Positions 1-11,410 of a DNA stretch of 64,000 nucleotides are shown here, one piece after another. Position 1 is the first letter of the stretch; every line of letters begins with the position of its first letter. The translations under genes and the position numbers were made by a program. The notes beneath the pieces were generated by a model. The model was given only the letters and a program-made list of their open reading frames with translations, made no database searches and was not told where the DNA came from. The DNA is from Dicyema japonicum. Lineage: Eukaryota > Dicyemida > Rhombozoa > Dicyemidae. The stretch lies in NCBI GenBank assembly GCA_011109175.1, contig RDEW01000030.1, forward strand, positions 180,094 through 244,093. The letters are read 5' to 3'.

Positions 1-720
1 CATACCCCCCGACCAAGGTGGATTTTGGACAGGCAGGTCTACAGCCGATGTAGTGTGGGGGCACAGAGGATATTGTGCACTATGCCAAAAGTATAAAAAT
101 CTATTGAAATATTTGGCATTGATATGTCCCGGGCATTTGATTCGTACACCGGGGAAAACTCATGGAAGTTCTGAAGTTTTCTTCACCTTGACGACGTTAA
201 AATAATACGCCTGCTCATGCAGAACACTCACCTTTCTGTCGAAATTGGCAAATGTACCTCCAACTTTTTTTTCGACTTCACGTGGAGTTCCACAGGGGAA
301 CTCGCTATCCCTGGTCTTCTTTATTGTTTACCTTGAAGCTGCACTAAGAGAGTTCAGGGCCCCGATTGGAAACAATATGACGAGATAATTTATGCGGACG
401 AGCTGGAATTAGTTTCCGAGGATACTCAAACATTTCTGTACATGCTCAGCGTACTCCCACACATATTTTCGAAATGGTTCTTACCGTAAATCCCGACAAA
501 ATGGAGTTTACAACGCTTACACGTAATGATCGGACGAATCATGGAGAAGGCAAAAAATGTTGGCTCGCTTCTAGGAGACTCTGAAGATGTTACTCGTAAG
601 AAGATCCTTGCTATGAGTGCATTGGAAAAAAATATCGTCAATATGGAGCCACAAGAAGAGGATAGGATCAAACACCAGGCTCAGAATATACAAACAGAGT
701 TCAGCTCAAATCAGTAATCA
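1..720 (+). pseudogene. LINE-B reverse transcriptase fragment
   Basis: The opening bases encode a GRSTADVVWGHR stretch, then an RT palm (PQG-like turn, YLEAALREF, and a YADE in place of YADD), then the thumb motif GSLLGDSEDVTRKK. The same order is seen in the better LINE-B copies at 31680-33000 and 59090-61540. Several frameshifts and stops break the reading frame, and both ends are truncated (the left by the window edge). Inactive relic of an APE-type non-LTR retrotransposon. Confidence 0.75.
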
Positions 721-1342
721 AGATCAACTGGCCTATGAAGATTTAAGAACTAATCTAACATATCTTCTTCTTTTAAGGGAATCTTCACCAGACTTCCACT
801 TCCTCCTCGGACTGTGGGTCCGCCGCTTCGCCAATGTGAAGAATTGCACACTCTTCCAGTCGCCTCACCGTGTAATAGATTTCGTTAATCAATGATTTGA
901 CTCCGTGTTTGTGCTCGACAATGATACTTTCTAATCTTTTATGTAAATCCAACGACTGAATCTGAATAAGTTTTCCTTCAAAACCAACGACTGGTACATA
1001 TTAGTGATTTTGACATTAATCAAATCAAACAGAAATTAACCAAGTTCTTAATTAAGTATCAATATTTTCAAATTCCAAATTATTAAAAGTATTGGTTATG
1101 TCAAAAAATGTAGGTAATTAGAACAAACATAGATACTTAACATGGTCGTGAAAAGTCCAAATTAGAGTTTTCGACATTAATCGAATCAATCAGAAATTAA
1201 CCAAGTTCTTATTACGCATCAAATATATCAAAGTCCAAATTATTTACAGGAATGGTTCTTGTCGAACAATGTAAGTAATAGATCGATGATTGATTCTTAA
1301 GATGGTCGTGAACTGAATGTGGACTTTAGCTAAAAATCAAAT
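721..1342. other. no gene seen
   Basis: AT-rich sequence. Two loosely similar ~120-base stretches (about 1000-1130 and 1165-1290) share phrases such as aaattaaccaagttctt, suggesting a degenerate local duplication. No coding potential or RNA gene recognised. Confidence 0.5.
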
Positions 1343-1519
1343 CCGCAATGCTCCACATTAGAAAGTACGTTAGTATGAAAAGATTTTTCAGTTTATAGCA
1401 GTATTGTGACTTTGTGCCATTTCGAATAAAGCAGCACCATGTGATCCATCTAATTCAAGTGGCACCTAGTGGCAGGTTGGCACGAAAGGATCATTTGCTC
1501 CTCCCTCCACTAGAAGGGT

Positions 1520-1865
1520 TTATTCAATCACGTTATACCTACACGCTACAGCATTGATTTCATTTGCCATATGTTTTTCCCTCGAGACCCTATAGGCATT
1601 TATTGCCCTTGGTACCAGATGATCATAGTTACACAGGCGCGTCTCTATGTTCTTACAAATAAGGGATTCCAGAGAAGTTTGTGAGGAAAATTTCTTTCCA
1701 GAAAGTTCATCGATCGTCACTCTGATCGCCTTTTCTAAATAATTTCGATCTTCATACCATTTGACAAGAAGATAGATGGGACCCACAAAATATGAGTAAT
1801 CATCATCTATCCATCCATGTATTGCTTGTTTATTGTTTTCAAGAAAGAATGGTTTCCGATTTCCA
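1520..1865 (-). pseudogene. LINE-C (CR1/Jockey-like) C-terminal fragment
   Basis: On the minus strand it encodes an IRVTIDEL...SLESLICKN...YDHLVPRAINAY stretch typical of the end of CR1/Jockey pol proteins. Nearly the same sequence recurs at 17880-18130. A SINE2-like piece (atgtgatccatct...ggcacgaaaggatcattt) lies beside it at about 1430-1500, exactly as at 17770-17870, so the block was copied as a unit. Confidence 0.6.
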
Positions 1866-1867
1866 TT

Positions 1868-2093
1868 GCCAATTTTCCCTAAGAGATCGTTTCGCGTCCA
1901 TCGCCAACTGCAAGTTTTCATTCTTCAAGTCTGTCTTTCAAGAATTGAATGATACTCTTTCAGCAAATAAAATACTCATGTATGACTCAGAGATTCAGAA
2001 CAACCTTGTAAGAAAAATTGACGAAGATCATGATGTCTGCGTCTATCGTGAAGAAGACAAGAAGCCCTTGGTAAAAACTCCGACGATTTTCTA
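1868..2093 (+). pseudogene. duplicated 3' fragment of ORC6
   Basis: Near-copy of the third cyclin-like segment and linker of the ORC6 gene at about 19100-19280 (shared RDRFASIANCK, FFKSVFQELND, KILMYD, IDEDHDVC). It starts inside a CR1-like fragment and ends out of context, so it is a pseudogene piece. It preserves MYDSEIQNN in frame where the 19-kb copy has two extra bases, which helps decide the reading frame there. Confidence 0.75.
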
Positions 2094-2210
2094 GGTTTTG
2101 TTTTGCAAAATATTTTTCCCATCTAACTTGAGGTCAATTAATAGTATCCCCACTCTCCTTAATGATGTGCAAAGGTGACGTGAAAATGACTTCTCCGGAC
2201 AGGATTCAAT
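2070..2210 (+). repeat. segment duplicated at 21935-22055
   Basis: Shares ctaggttttgttttgca, cccatctaacttgag, caattaatag and aatgacttytccgga in the same order with 21935-22055. No function recognised. It is one tile of the 1.3-2.6 kb mosaic. Confidence 0.75.
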
Positions 2211-2380
2211 ATATCGAAACAGGCTTCAATAAACTGAAACTTCATTATCCGCAATCCGAAAGACATTTATTAAAAATTTCGGATTAATTTATTTTGTTTT
2301 TATTGTACATTTAAATTAATTTAAAATTTAACAATACACATAATTAAAAAGAAGGCTGAAATTTCTATTGCTCAGAAAAG

Positions 2381-2599
2381 AATAAAGAAATACAGCAGCC
2401 TCCTAAACCGTTTCCATGTACAGCCAGTGGTCGTCGAGACGAGCGGAGTCTTTGGCCCCAAGACGGTCTCTTTCCTTAGAGCACTTGGGTGTCTATTGAC
2501 CAAAGCCTCGAGGGAGCGTCGGGAAACCGAGTGGCTTTTCCAAAGGATATCCCTGGCAGTAGTCAGAGGTAACAGCCACTCGATCATATCCGCTGGACT
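2381..2599 (+). pseudogene. LINE-A 3' coding fragment, recent duplicate
   Basis: These 219 bases appear identical base for base to 8040-8258, the C-terminal end of the LINE-A copy (KIKKYSSLLNRF...VETSGVFGPK...RISLAVVRGNSHS). Perfect identity over this length next to heavily decayed repeats implies a recent copying event or gene conversion. Confidence 0.9.
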
Positions 2600-3044
2600 T
2601 TAGAACGATTTTATTGTTATAAATAAATGTTTTAATTTTGTAAAAAAAAAGAATTATTTGTGGAATAAAAAATACATCAAAAATGACTCTCAGATAATTA
2701 TCTCATATCTGTGAAATAAAAATGAACTTTATTTGGGAATTTCAACACTTTCATATATTCTTAAAAATCGTGAATAATGGAGAAAATATGAAACTATGAT
2801 TAACAAGTCAAGACAGCCAGCTGGTAAACATCGTCAACTTGATAATTCCCTTGTTGAATGGATTTCAAGAATGGATGCAATCAATGGCTTTATTACTGAA
2901 GATATCAACATTTCAAAAGCTAACTTTTTGGTGAAAAGTTAGGAATCAACGATCTTGAATTTAGTAAAGGCTGGCTACACAATTTTAAAGAAAGATTTAA
3001 TCTTGAACTAAAAGTTCTTCATGGAGAAGCTAAAAGCTTCTTTT

Positions 3045-3262
3045 TTATAGCCTTTTCACGAGAGCCATAATATCTATAGCTCCGCATAGGCAGGACACAC
3101 ACTTTATTTAAGTAAAGAACAGTTAATTTTAACTAATCGTAGAACTAAGGAATGATCTTCACTTCTTTTTTTCTTTTTCTTGTGTGTGGGTCCTTTCTAG
3201 ACAATCGAGTTCCGCAGTGAGTATCCACTGATGAGGCGTCACTCGTCAAACGAGCTAACAGT
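3045..3262 (-). mobile_element. SINE1, 5' truncated
   Basis: Minus-strand copy of the tRNA-derived SINE1 (full copies at 11085, 13147 and 61580). It retains the 3' hairpin (agctatagatattatggct), the hexamer-rich body (aataaagtgtgtgtcctgcc) and the tctagaaaggacccacac block, but lacks the A and B boxes. Confidence 0.85.
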
Positions 3263-3399
3263 TAACACAGTATGAAATTAATTTCAATAGACAAAATATA
3301 ATTGATAAGTTAAAAGTTGACCCTGAAGTATCTGATATATGAAAACATAAATATTAATTACAATTAAATTAGTATTTTTATTACCTTCACAATCCGAAA

Positions 3400-3725
3400 A
3401 CCTTCGTGACGCCATGTGGTGCTGCGTGGTTAACTGGTTAAGTTTTCTGCTTGCTTGTCTGTTCCTCCTCTCTCTTCCTAATAGAGTGGCATCATGTGAT
3501 CCACCTGTCTAGGTTACGCCCAGTGCCAGGCCGGCACGAAAAAGGATCATTTGCTTTTCCCCACTCCACTGTGGGGTTTCCACAACTGCATGTAATAAAC
3601 GTCTTACCTTTTATGTTGATTCCGGATGGACTCTGTTTCTGTACAAGTGGAAACTTGATACACTTTATTAGTTGTTTACTTTAACTTCTTTCTCGGTGTT
3701 TCCGGGGTTAATAAATAATAATAAT
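3400..3725 (+). mobile_element. SINE2 copy with target duplication
   Basis: Starts near gtgacgccatgtggtgctgcgt and ends tttccggggttaataaataataataa. A direct repeat of about 15 bases (aatccraaaaccttc) flanks it, consistent with target-primed insertion. A near-complete copy in the opposite orientation is at 56167-56491. The 3' end resembles the end of LINE-C (33125-33180). Confidence 0.75.
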
Positions 3726-3839
3726 CCAAAAACCTTCACAATCCGAAAGGGATCGAAATTTTTTGATTCGGATTAATGAGAGTTTACTGTATTTTAAATG
3801 AAATTGAATCAAAAAATTACATCTAAAGAATATTATTTG

Positions 3840-5335
3840 TTAAAAAACTGATTTTAAGGAAGATTCCTGTAAAATAGGGAAAGAATGAAAACAAACGAGA
3901 TTTCAGCAATAATTGAATCAACTTAAATATTAATTTCCTCGTTTGATCATTCATTGTTAATGGAATGCCAGGCAACCTAAGTGGAGAGGTCATTTAAGAT
4001 TCTTCACAAAATTTTAACGAAAGATTGAAATTTCCTACAAGAAAATGTATAAAAAATTAAATTAACTATTCATTTTTAGGTCAACTTTTTATATTCTGGA
4101 ATCACCGTGCTTCTGAAAAGCTAAATAGTGCCAATTATAAACATCTACATAACCCTTCCAAGCTCTTGCAAGAATACACGTTTTCCACGGTGGAACTCAA
4201 AAAACTTGTTATTATGTGGAGATCCTTCATAAGAGTTAACTAGGCAATATAAAAGAAAAGTCCTACTTACTAATAAATACAAAAACACGTACAAAACCAT
4301 AGACACCACTACTCTCAATCAAACACTAGCCTCCCTCGACGTTACCTCCCTTGTTATGGTTTACGAATTCAAAATTGACTACAACCAATTCCATATCTTG
4401 ATAAAGGGGAAAGCCCTCACCGAGAAGAAACTCCTAAGAACCATGAACTATGTGGACGACAACCTATTTGATTTCAACACAGAAACCTCCAGTTTTACTG
4501 ATATGCCCTGCTCTACTTCAACAGGACTGTACAAACTCTATCAGAAGGAATCCACCGTCTCGTCGCACAAGACGTTTGAGGACTAATTAAGGAAAGCATA
4601 CAATCAAAAGCCTCCATATAAAAACCCAAGAAATCAAGGACAGGATCAGATCTCCGGAAAAGGTGACCTCTATGGAAATCAATGAAAAAGAAGGAAACTT
4701 GAAAACGATTGACAAAGCCCTGAACATGCAAGATGCCCTCTTGAAGAAGCAAAAAATACTTCGACGCTTAATCAATCATAGGTAACACCCAACTGTGACG
4801 ATATGAAAAATAAAAAAATTCCAAGCAAAAACATCCAATACTACGCATGTTTAAGTTTTATTCCTCACAAGAAGTCTCACGGTCTTCCCCTCTCTTGCAT
4901 CTTACCGAAACGGGACGTTACTAAATTGCTAGGAAAGGCGATTTAATAGCTGAACTCCACTTATTCAACTGGTCAGGCGGCATTCCAAACGTCGTACTGA
5001 AAAACAGGGGCATGTACGGTATCCTTGCCTTAACACTGATATACAGGATGTCAAGTAATTGGAACTTCATTCTGATCATTTGGAAATTTTCCGATATAAT
5101 ACTGATCTTGAAACCTGGGAGACCAAAAGCCGATATCTCTCCTTTGCACCTCCATAAAAGTCCTAGAAAAGTTTATTCTGGAACTGATTCGAACATTCTT
5201 CTGTGTGGCTCTTTCCAACATGGATTCTAGAAGGGTCTTTCAACGATAACCGACCACTCAACCCTAACCAGATTCATTTCAGAGACATTAAAGACTTTAA
5301 TATGGTCTATTGACGGCTTTCGATTAAATCCAAAA
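3840..5335 (+). repeat. large dispersed duplication of unknown class
   Basis: Positions 3843-4100 match 24010-24270, and 4205-5335 match 28045-28935 at high identity; the second copy lacks about 235 bases (4760-4995). Several plus-strand open stretches survive (VYEFKIDYNQFHIL..., RIRSPEKVTSMEINEKEGNL...) but none matches a family I recognise. In the other location the two halves are separated by the CAP gene interval. It may be an unclassified element or a segmental duplication. Confidence 0.75.
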
Positions 5336-5479
5336 AATACATAGCTCAGATATTCCAAGTAAATTGAAAAGATGGATTGATAAGTCCATCAGCGGGTCAT
5401 CTCCCATGAAACATATGGAAAGTCGTGAGAGCTTAAGGGGAACAATAAGATGGTTGCTAAGAGAAACCCTGATCACGTT

Positions 5480-6485
5480 CATTCTTTATTAAATTAATGT
5501 TTAAGTAGAATGAAGTTTTTATTAATAGCTAATATATGTATATATTAGCTAACCATCTTGAATCTAGATAACATGCCTACACCGAGATTTACTCGGCCAA
5601 CATACCTCATCGTTTCTCCTAAGGATCAATCTCAAAATATAGAAGATCGTATATAACCTCAGGACAACTCTATATTCTTGCCAAAATTAAAAACTTAGAC
5701 GTATCGACGGTATTTTTTGTTAGGAAACCGGAAATGTTTATTTTATGAAACCTCATGGATACTGGCCTCACTTCCAGTGAAATTTGGTTGTCTTCGAATT
5801 CGCTGGACTGTGGATGTTTTTCTCCCGACGCATTTTCCCACCCTAATTGGTTCCAATACATAGATCAAGAATTATACACTCCCTTCCCGAATTCTCGCTC
5901 GATGTGGACGTAAGCCCGGGAGACTTGGAATTCCTTCATTCGTTCATTTTTCTATACAAGACTATCAGCGTAGTCTGGATTCTTGGTGGGAGTTTTTGAA
6001 AATCTCTTAAAATCGTAAACCAGCATCACTGTGCCTACATGTTGTCTGAATCTTCTCCCGTGAATGAGGGCCGGCTCAACACCATCCCAAGCGGAGCACT
6101 GGAAACGTTTCTGACGAGGATTCAGTTAGAATTGGAGTCTCGTTACGTTTTGGACTCAAGATTTGTATCCCACATCTGTGTCGATGCTGTGATCTGATCT
6201 ACCGTTTGGTTCAGATTCACTCGCCTGTAAGAAAAGTACTTGAAGATCTCCGAGATACATAACACAAACAGAGTTGTCACCAATCGGTTATCTTTCTTAG
6301 CTTGAACATGTCGGCTTATGTACGAATGATGGAAAATGGCCAGATGGGATATCATTTTTCCGTGTGAAGTCGAGAAGCCTTTGATGATGGATCACGGACA
6401 CTGTTTCCGCAAATTACATCAACCTGAGTGCATCCAAAGCCTGCTCGGCCTATTTCAAAGCCGAACTATCGAAAAAATATGCTCC
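5480..6485 (+). other. no intact gene; faint LINE-A trace
   Basis: A short stretch at about 5740-5860 reads ASLPVKFGCLRIRWTVD, resembling the connection region after the LINE-A RT thumb. Nothing else is recognised. Short ORFs here (for example RIQLELESRYVLDSRF near 6110-6170) have no family assignment. Confidence 0.35.
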
Positions 6486-6489
6486 CCTC

Positions 6490-7450
6490 AATTTTTTTTA
6501 TTTTTTCAACATTCCTGTAAAAATGTCGTATTTTCTCCCGCGTTAGATGTGTTAGAGAATAGTCCAAAGCATTTTGTATTAATTGAGCTCGAAATTCGGT
6601 CAGGTTTCATTTCCTGCTGCAATAACATCATTATGGAGATTGTTGTGATAAATACGTCTTTATCCCAGCCTTAAGAATGGAAAAATCAGCCTTCGCGTGG
6701 ATTAAGTTGAGGAGAATATGGTGCATCAAATCTTCGTATAGTAGATTCTACTCGTATACCTTCAAAATTTCCTTGTTTTATGGATTAAAGCATTATCCAT
6801 ATAAATAATAAGTTCCTCTCCAGCTAAACTGTCAGATAATGCCATCATAAAATTGATAAATTTCGATTTTATAGATCCAATGTGTGATTCAATTCTCACA
6901 ATTGTTCCGTTGTCATAATTGCTAAAATAACGTTGAGATTCACTCTTTGATTGCCCTTACTGGAACTATCGCACGTGATCCTATATAAAGAGATTGAAAT
7001 TTGTTTCGTCCAAATGTATTTTTCTATTTGTATTACGTTGATAATCCAATGCAAATATTTTTTTTCTATATTTTCCAGACTATTCCTGGAAATTGGTTCT
7101 CTTCGCAGCATTTTGTAGTAATCAATCGGCCATCAAGTCGGTTATATATTGTCGCAATACAAACTTTATTATTTACCAATGTTCGTATTTCCTTCAGTGT
7201 TATCGATGGATTATTCTCATTTTTTTTCAATTGTCAAATTCACATCATCATCAGAAAGTTTAATCGTAGCATCCCTTCTACCTCCAGTTTACAAACATAC
7301 GGATTTCCACTTTTTACGATGGATATAGCTGTTGTCCTTTGACTCCAAGATCTCGAGCAAGTTGTATATAATCGCCACTTTCTTTATCTTATTTATAAGT
7401 GCTCTTCTCGAAGCTTTTGATATTTTGAATTTTTTCTTGACATAAAATTG
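6490..7450 (-). pseudogene. Tc1/IS630-type transposase relic
   Basis: Read on the minus strand across frameshifts the segment gives, in order, a helix-turn-helix region (AIIYNLLEILESK), a linker (KLSDDDV, then NPSIT-like), the first catalytic region HLDETNFNLF (7030-6990) and the second IIYMDNALIHK (about 6815-6780), matching the DDE layout of Tc1/mariner/IS630 transposases. Multiple stops show it is dead. It lies between a LINE-A trace and a LINE-A copy. The related, non-autonomous element at 36320-37184 may belong to the same superfamily. Confidence 0.7.
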
Positions 7451-7559
7451 GTACAAGAACAACGAATCAAGAAATATAAAATAAATCACAAATCGTATTT
7501 GGATCAAATATGATAAACGAAGTCAAAATTGATATAAAAAATGTCAAAATAGAATATCG

Positions 7560-8268
7560 CAATATCACACCGACGAGCCTGTCTTTTAACTGCAAGATGC
7601 GAGTGGAGCGGGGCTTGGATCAATGCCCTACCCATTGGAAACGTGGGAACTCACCTAGACGATGAAACGGTCCGCACCGGAGTCTCCATCAGACTTGGAT
7701 TGAAAGTTTGTCAACCCCATGAGTGCCGATGCGGCCGGAAGGTCGACTGCTATGGACATCATGCCCTTTCTTGTCGAAAAACGCAGGTCGATTCGCTAGA
7801 CACAAGGCTATAAATGAAGTTGTGAAGCGCCCTCGATTTGGCAGGATACCCATCCATTCTAGAGCCACGGGCTTAAGTAGGGATGATGGGAAGCGACCCG
7901 ATGGAATTACTGTCTTCCCCTTCTCTCGGGGCAAATGCTTAATTTGGGATGCTGCCTGTACTGACAGCTTTTCCCAGTCGAAACTTTTGAGGTCGGCAAT
8001 GAAAGCGGGAGAGGCCGCCCGTTTATATGAAAACTCAAAAATAAAGAAATACAGCAGCCTCCTAAACCGTTTCCATGTACAGCCAGTGGTCGTCGAGACG
8101 AGCGGAGTCTTTGGCCCCAAGACGGTCTCTTTCCTTAGAGCACTTGGGTGTCTATTGACCAAAGCCTCGAGGGAGCGTCGGGAAACCGAGTGGCTTTTCC
8201 AAAGGATATCCCTGGCAGTAGTCAGAGGTAACAGCCACTCGATCATATCCGCTGGACTCAGTAATTAA
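7560..8268 (+). pseudogene. LINE-A C-terminal region
   Basis: Encodes SGAWINALPIGNVGTHLDDE, then the zinc-knuckle CRCG...GHHALSC, then [45 protein letters not shown] and finally RISLAVVRGN. The open part is 7723-8268, with a frameshift after the zinc knuckle. The E...PDG...WD...KY arrangement recalls restriction-like endonucleases of R2-type elements (inference). Upstream RT is missing. Confidence 0.85.
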
Positions 8269-8269
8269 C

Positions 8270-9138
8270 TACTCATGTTTCCTAATAATAAATTGTCAAT
8301 ATTGTACATCGCTTTGTCAAATTTGATATAAAAATGTCAGAATTGAACTGGAAATGGTATAGTTGGCAGGTCAGATTTCCGTGCGTTCGGAATTTTTATT
8401 TCTTAATAACAACTATTCGAAACTTAGATCAAAACGAGCAGAGGATGTTTTGTTTGTTCCGCTCGTAGTTGAAAAGCCCGATTTCCTCGGACATCGACTC
8501 TAGAATTCTTGGGTCGTTTAGGAAATCTGATTTTTATAATCACAGGAGATCTCAGTAAACGTTGCTCGTTATTTGATGTTCAGGAGACTTTGTCATCTTA
8601 GGGAAGTCTCGATTGCGTTCATTTAATAAGGATTCTGATAGTGTACTAAATAAATGTCGCATGCCATCGCGTCCGGCCGTGCCATAATGTCCAGGCAAAT
8701 TCTTATGTTCGAACATCTCACAACCAATGTTTAATCACTGAGTAAAAAATCGATTTTTTTGAAAAGACAAGTAATATGGAGGAAATACAATTAAGAAGTA
8801 AAAGGAGTTCTTTTACTATAATCGACAGTAAGCATTTCCAATTTATCCCAGAGGACGACGATTTGTGCAGAGTTGTTTCTAACACTGGTGCATCTGACAC
8901 TTACTATTTCGACAAGTTCCCATATCCGGTGTCACTTGAGTAAATCAAGATGAAGGAGTATAGGTTCCATCTTGAGGTGATTCAGACATATAGTTCAATG
9001 CAACTACGAGGCACTATTTCTCACTTAACTAAATCAGCCTTCTGACCACAAGGTTGATTAGTCTCTCATAACACTAAAGACCAATAAATCAACGTAACTG
9101 TCCTCTCAAAGCACGACTATTAACAAAAAAGAACGTAT
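8270..9138. other. intergenic, nothing recognised
   Basis: No ORF over 60 codons with family resemblance and no RNA gene seen. It includes the downstream flank of RPS4, which ends at 9139. Confidence 0.5.
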
Positions 9139-10102
9139 CAATAAATAGAAAACGAGTCATGCCATTTAAGCCATAACAGTTCCTTTAGCTTTGGCATTTT
9201 GCTTCAGCCTAAGCTCTCTGTCAGCCATAGTAGATAGTTTAATGCCCTTATCATTGGTCAACGAAATCCACGGAGTATTCCCTCGTCCAATAATAAATAT
9301 ATTTTGCATCCTAAAATCATTCAAACACCAAACCGAGTACAAAACTTGTTATGAGCCTGATCTTCCACATAAACAATGTCATACACACCAGGGTGTTTCT
9401 CAATTTTGTTGACCACCCCAACTCTACCAAGGTTACGATCCCCGGTTATGATGCACAGATTCCCTGGAGATGAGGAATAACTCCAACCTTTGTCCATGCT
9501 TATGTGGTCCCTAATTTCCCCAGTGGCCAAATGAAACATTATAGTGTCGTTAGCCTTTACTGCGGGATTTGGAAAACGGATTGTCCGACCGTCATATGTG
9601 TATAGATATGGGATCTTTTGAGGTCCAATTATCGTTTTCTTAACCTTGCAGAGCTTTACCTAGGGAGATGAGACTCTTTGTATACCTCAGCCTCGGCTTC
9701 TCCTATTGGAGTCGGCTTGAATCTTCCCTTGGCGTCGTAGAGCATCCTGTAATGTTTGTTCACCTTGGATAAAGAAATCACGTCTGGCATAGGGAACAAA
9801 GCTTACCCATAAGTCCGATCGGAAAGCGATGGTCTGTTCTGATTTTCTTGTCTACCATTACAACTCTTCTTTTGGCTATTTTCTTTGTCTCTTGATAGTT
9901 GAGGGCAAATTTGAAGTATTCACGAAGTACCAATGCCATCGGAATACACTCTCGCTGTTTGTGAGGGCCTGATCTTGGCTTTGGGGCAAACACTCCGCCC
10001 AATTTACTGAGCATCCACTTTTTTGGAGCATTTACTCGTTTCAAATGTCTCTTTATTCCTTTAACACCCTATAAGAATATTAAGTATATACGTGCTAACC
10101 AT
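9139..10102 (-). CDS. RPS4: 40S ribosomal protein S4 (eS4)
   Basis: Component of the small ribosomal subunit. Removing five introns (10069-10099, 9784-9806, 9660-9685, 9464-9487, 9311-9333; 31, 23, 26, 24 and 23 nt, all GT-AG) gives an uninterrupted 278-residue protein. Family landmarks appear in order: KRVNAPKKWMLSKLGGVFAP at the N-terminus, RECIPMALVLRE, KLCKVKK, the KOW-like GNLCIITGDRNLGRVGVV and IFIIGRGNTPWISL near the end. The first exon is just the ATG (10102-10100). The C-terminus runs about 15 residues beyond the usual end (KGLLWLKWHDSFSIY). This may be real or the result of one lost base, since a one-base shift would stop at about 9167. No frameshift elsewhere, so this is probably the expressed gene. 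Confidence 0.95.
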
Positions 10103-10261
10103 ATCAACACGTTTTTACAATTTAATTAATTCAATTATTATATTATTTTTTTTAATGTGTGAAAAATTTATTAACACTAAAATATTATTCACACCTATGT
10201 TTGTCACCACACGTGGCAAACATTGTTCTGAAGTGCGAGAAGAGGATCAATGTATTAAAAT

Positions 10262-10655
10262 GTGTTTCTGGAATATGAAAGACAGGTACCCACCCGGTCT
10301 TGATGAACATTTACAAGCAATACATCGAACCATGCTTCTCGTCGTGTGCTTCGTGGGAACCTTCATTATCATGGACGAACATTAAGAAAATCGAGGACGT
10401 TTAAAAGAAGGCATTCAGAATGACGAAGCGGTGGTCTTGTGGAAAATTCAGAACCGGACCGACTACTCTGGAGGCCCTCATTAAACAAAACTCCGGCATG
10501 CGGGAAGGTGGCCCTGCAAATACAGTCAGCCCTGTACGAGCTTGTGTGGGTACGAGGAAGAGCACCGGGATAAATGAGGATTTTGGCGGAGCGCATCGGG
10601 ATCACGTGATAGTTTGTTTTGGTTTTACCGTGGTCTTGGGTGTTAAATAAATAAA
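10262..10655 (+). pseudogene. LINE-C (CR1/Jockey-like) C-terminal fragment
   Basis: Encodes MNIYKQYIEPCFSSCASWEP and KKAFRMTKRW, the usual tail of CR1/Jockey pol proteins, and ends with ttaccgtggtcttgggtgttaaataaataaaataaa. Related tails are at 33190-33610 and 21710-21870. One frameshift; no RT core. Confidence 0.65.
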
Positions 10656-10745
10656 ATAAATTAACTATGGGGAGAGCGGCTGCTGACATCACGGAGTAAG
10701 CGTTTCAACTACGATTCCAATTCGCTGCCTCAGCCAGACCGCTTA
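10656..10745 (-). repeat. LINE-A 3' end
   Basis: The phrase gagcggctgctgacatcacggagtaagcg and the following bases also begin the LINE-A copy at 20255, so this is a truncated LINE-A terminus. Positions 10746-11080 after it hold nothing recognisable. Confidence 0.75.
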
Positions 10746-11084
10746 TTATATTACTTTAAAAAATATAATAAAAACCACTCAGAAAGATTGGCGGTAGAAA
10801 GTCTGTACACAAATAGCGTCACCCGCAAGAGATTCGCTGATAAAGTGGACGTCTTCGTCTCAAAGGTGGACATGAGAGGCTCACCAAGTCAGCGTTAAGC
10901 TTCAACAACTAATGGACTTTTAAATATTGCCCAATCACTGTTGAAGATGTCTCAAGAAGGCCACAATTGGCTCTTCTATAAGATAGACTTGCTATCGAGT
11001 ATACAAAAAAATTTGAGACTCCGGGCTGAGAAAGCAAAAATGTCCAAAAAAGGAAGTATTATAAAAGAATAAAGAACTCTTTTC

Positions 11085-11410
11085 TGCCGAAAGCTGGGTG
11101 GCATAGTGGTTAGGTGTCGGGCTTAAGTGGCTTAGGCTACGGGTTCGAATCTCGCTTCTGTTCACCAGTGGAAGTTACACGCATCTACGATGCTAGAAAG
11201 GGTTTGACGAGTGACGCCGTCATCAATGGATACTCACTGCAGAACTGGATTGTCTAGAAAGGACACTCACACAAGAAAAAGAAATAAGAAGTGAGATCAT
11301 TCCTTGGTTCTACGATTAGTTAAAATTGACTGTTTCTTTACTTAAATAAAGTGTGTGTCCTGCCTATGCGGAGCTATAAATACTATGGCTCTTGTGAAAA
11401 GGCTTTATTA
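11085..11410 (+). mobile_element. SINE1, near full length
   Basis: tRNA-derived head with A box (gtggcatagtggttag) and B box (gggttcgaatc), a body containing the ggttccacgcatc-type block, aataaagtgtgtgtcctgcc, and a 3' hairpin agctataaatactatggct followed by cttgtgaaaaggctttatta. The hairpin and tail match the 3' end of LINE-B copies (32945-33000), its likely source of reverse transcriptase. Confidence 0.9.

Larger units (their letters stand above)
2238..3791 (+). mobile_element. degenerate pogo/Tigger-like DNA transposon, nested
   Basis: Between 2815 and 3030 the plus strand encodes a CENP-B/Tc5-type DNA-binding segment (NSLVEWISRMDAINGFI, GINDLEFSKGWLHNFKERFN, KVLHGEAKS) with one frameshift. 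The right end reads ttcggattaatgagagtttactg, the complement of a pogo-style terminus cagtaaactctcattaatccg. A matching but decayed left end (actgaaacttcattatccgc) is near 2238. Inside are a LINE-A fragment (2381-2599), a SINE1 (3045-3262) and a SINE2 (3400-3725). No catalytic domain was found. Confidence 0.6.

Noticed and set aside
4356-4586. 76-codon ORF in the duplicated block as a host gene
   Set aside because: A second, partly deleted copy at 28205-28438 with amino-acid changes and no intron structure or family match indicates a repeat rather than a gene.
7723-8246. Long ORFs on both strands of the same stretch
   Set aside because: The plus frame carries the LINE-A motifs (KRPDG, WD, KIKKY); the minus-strand 185-codon ORF is its shadow.
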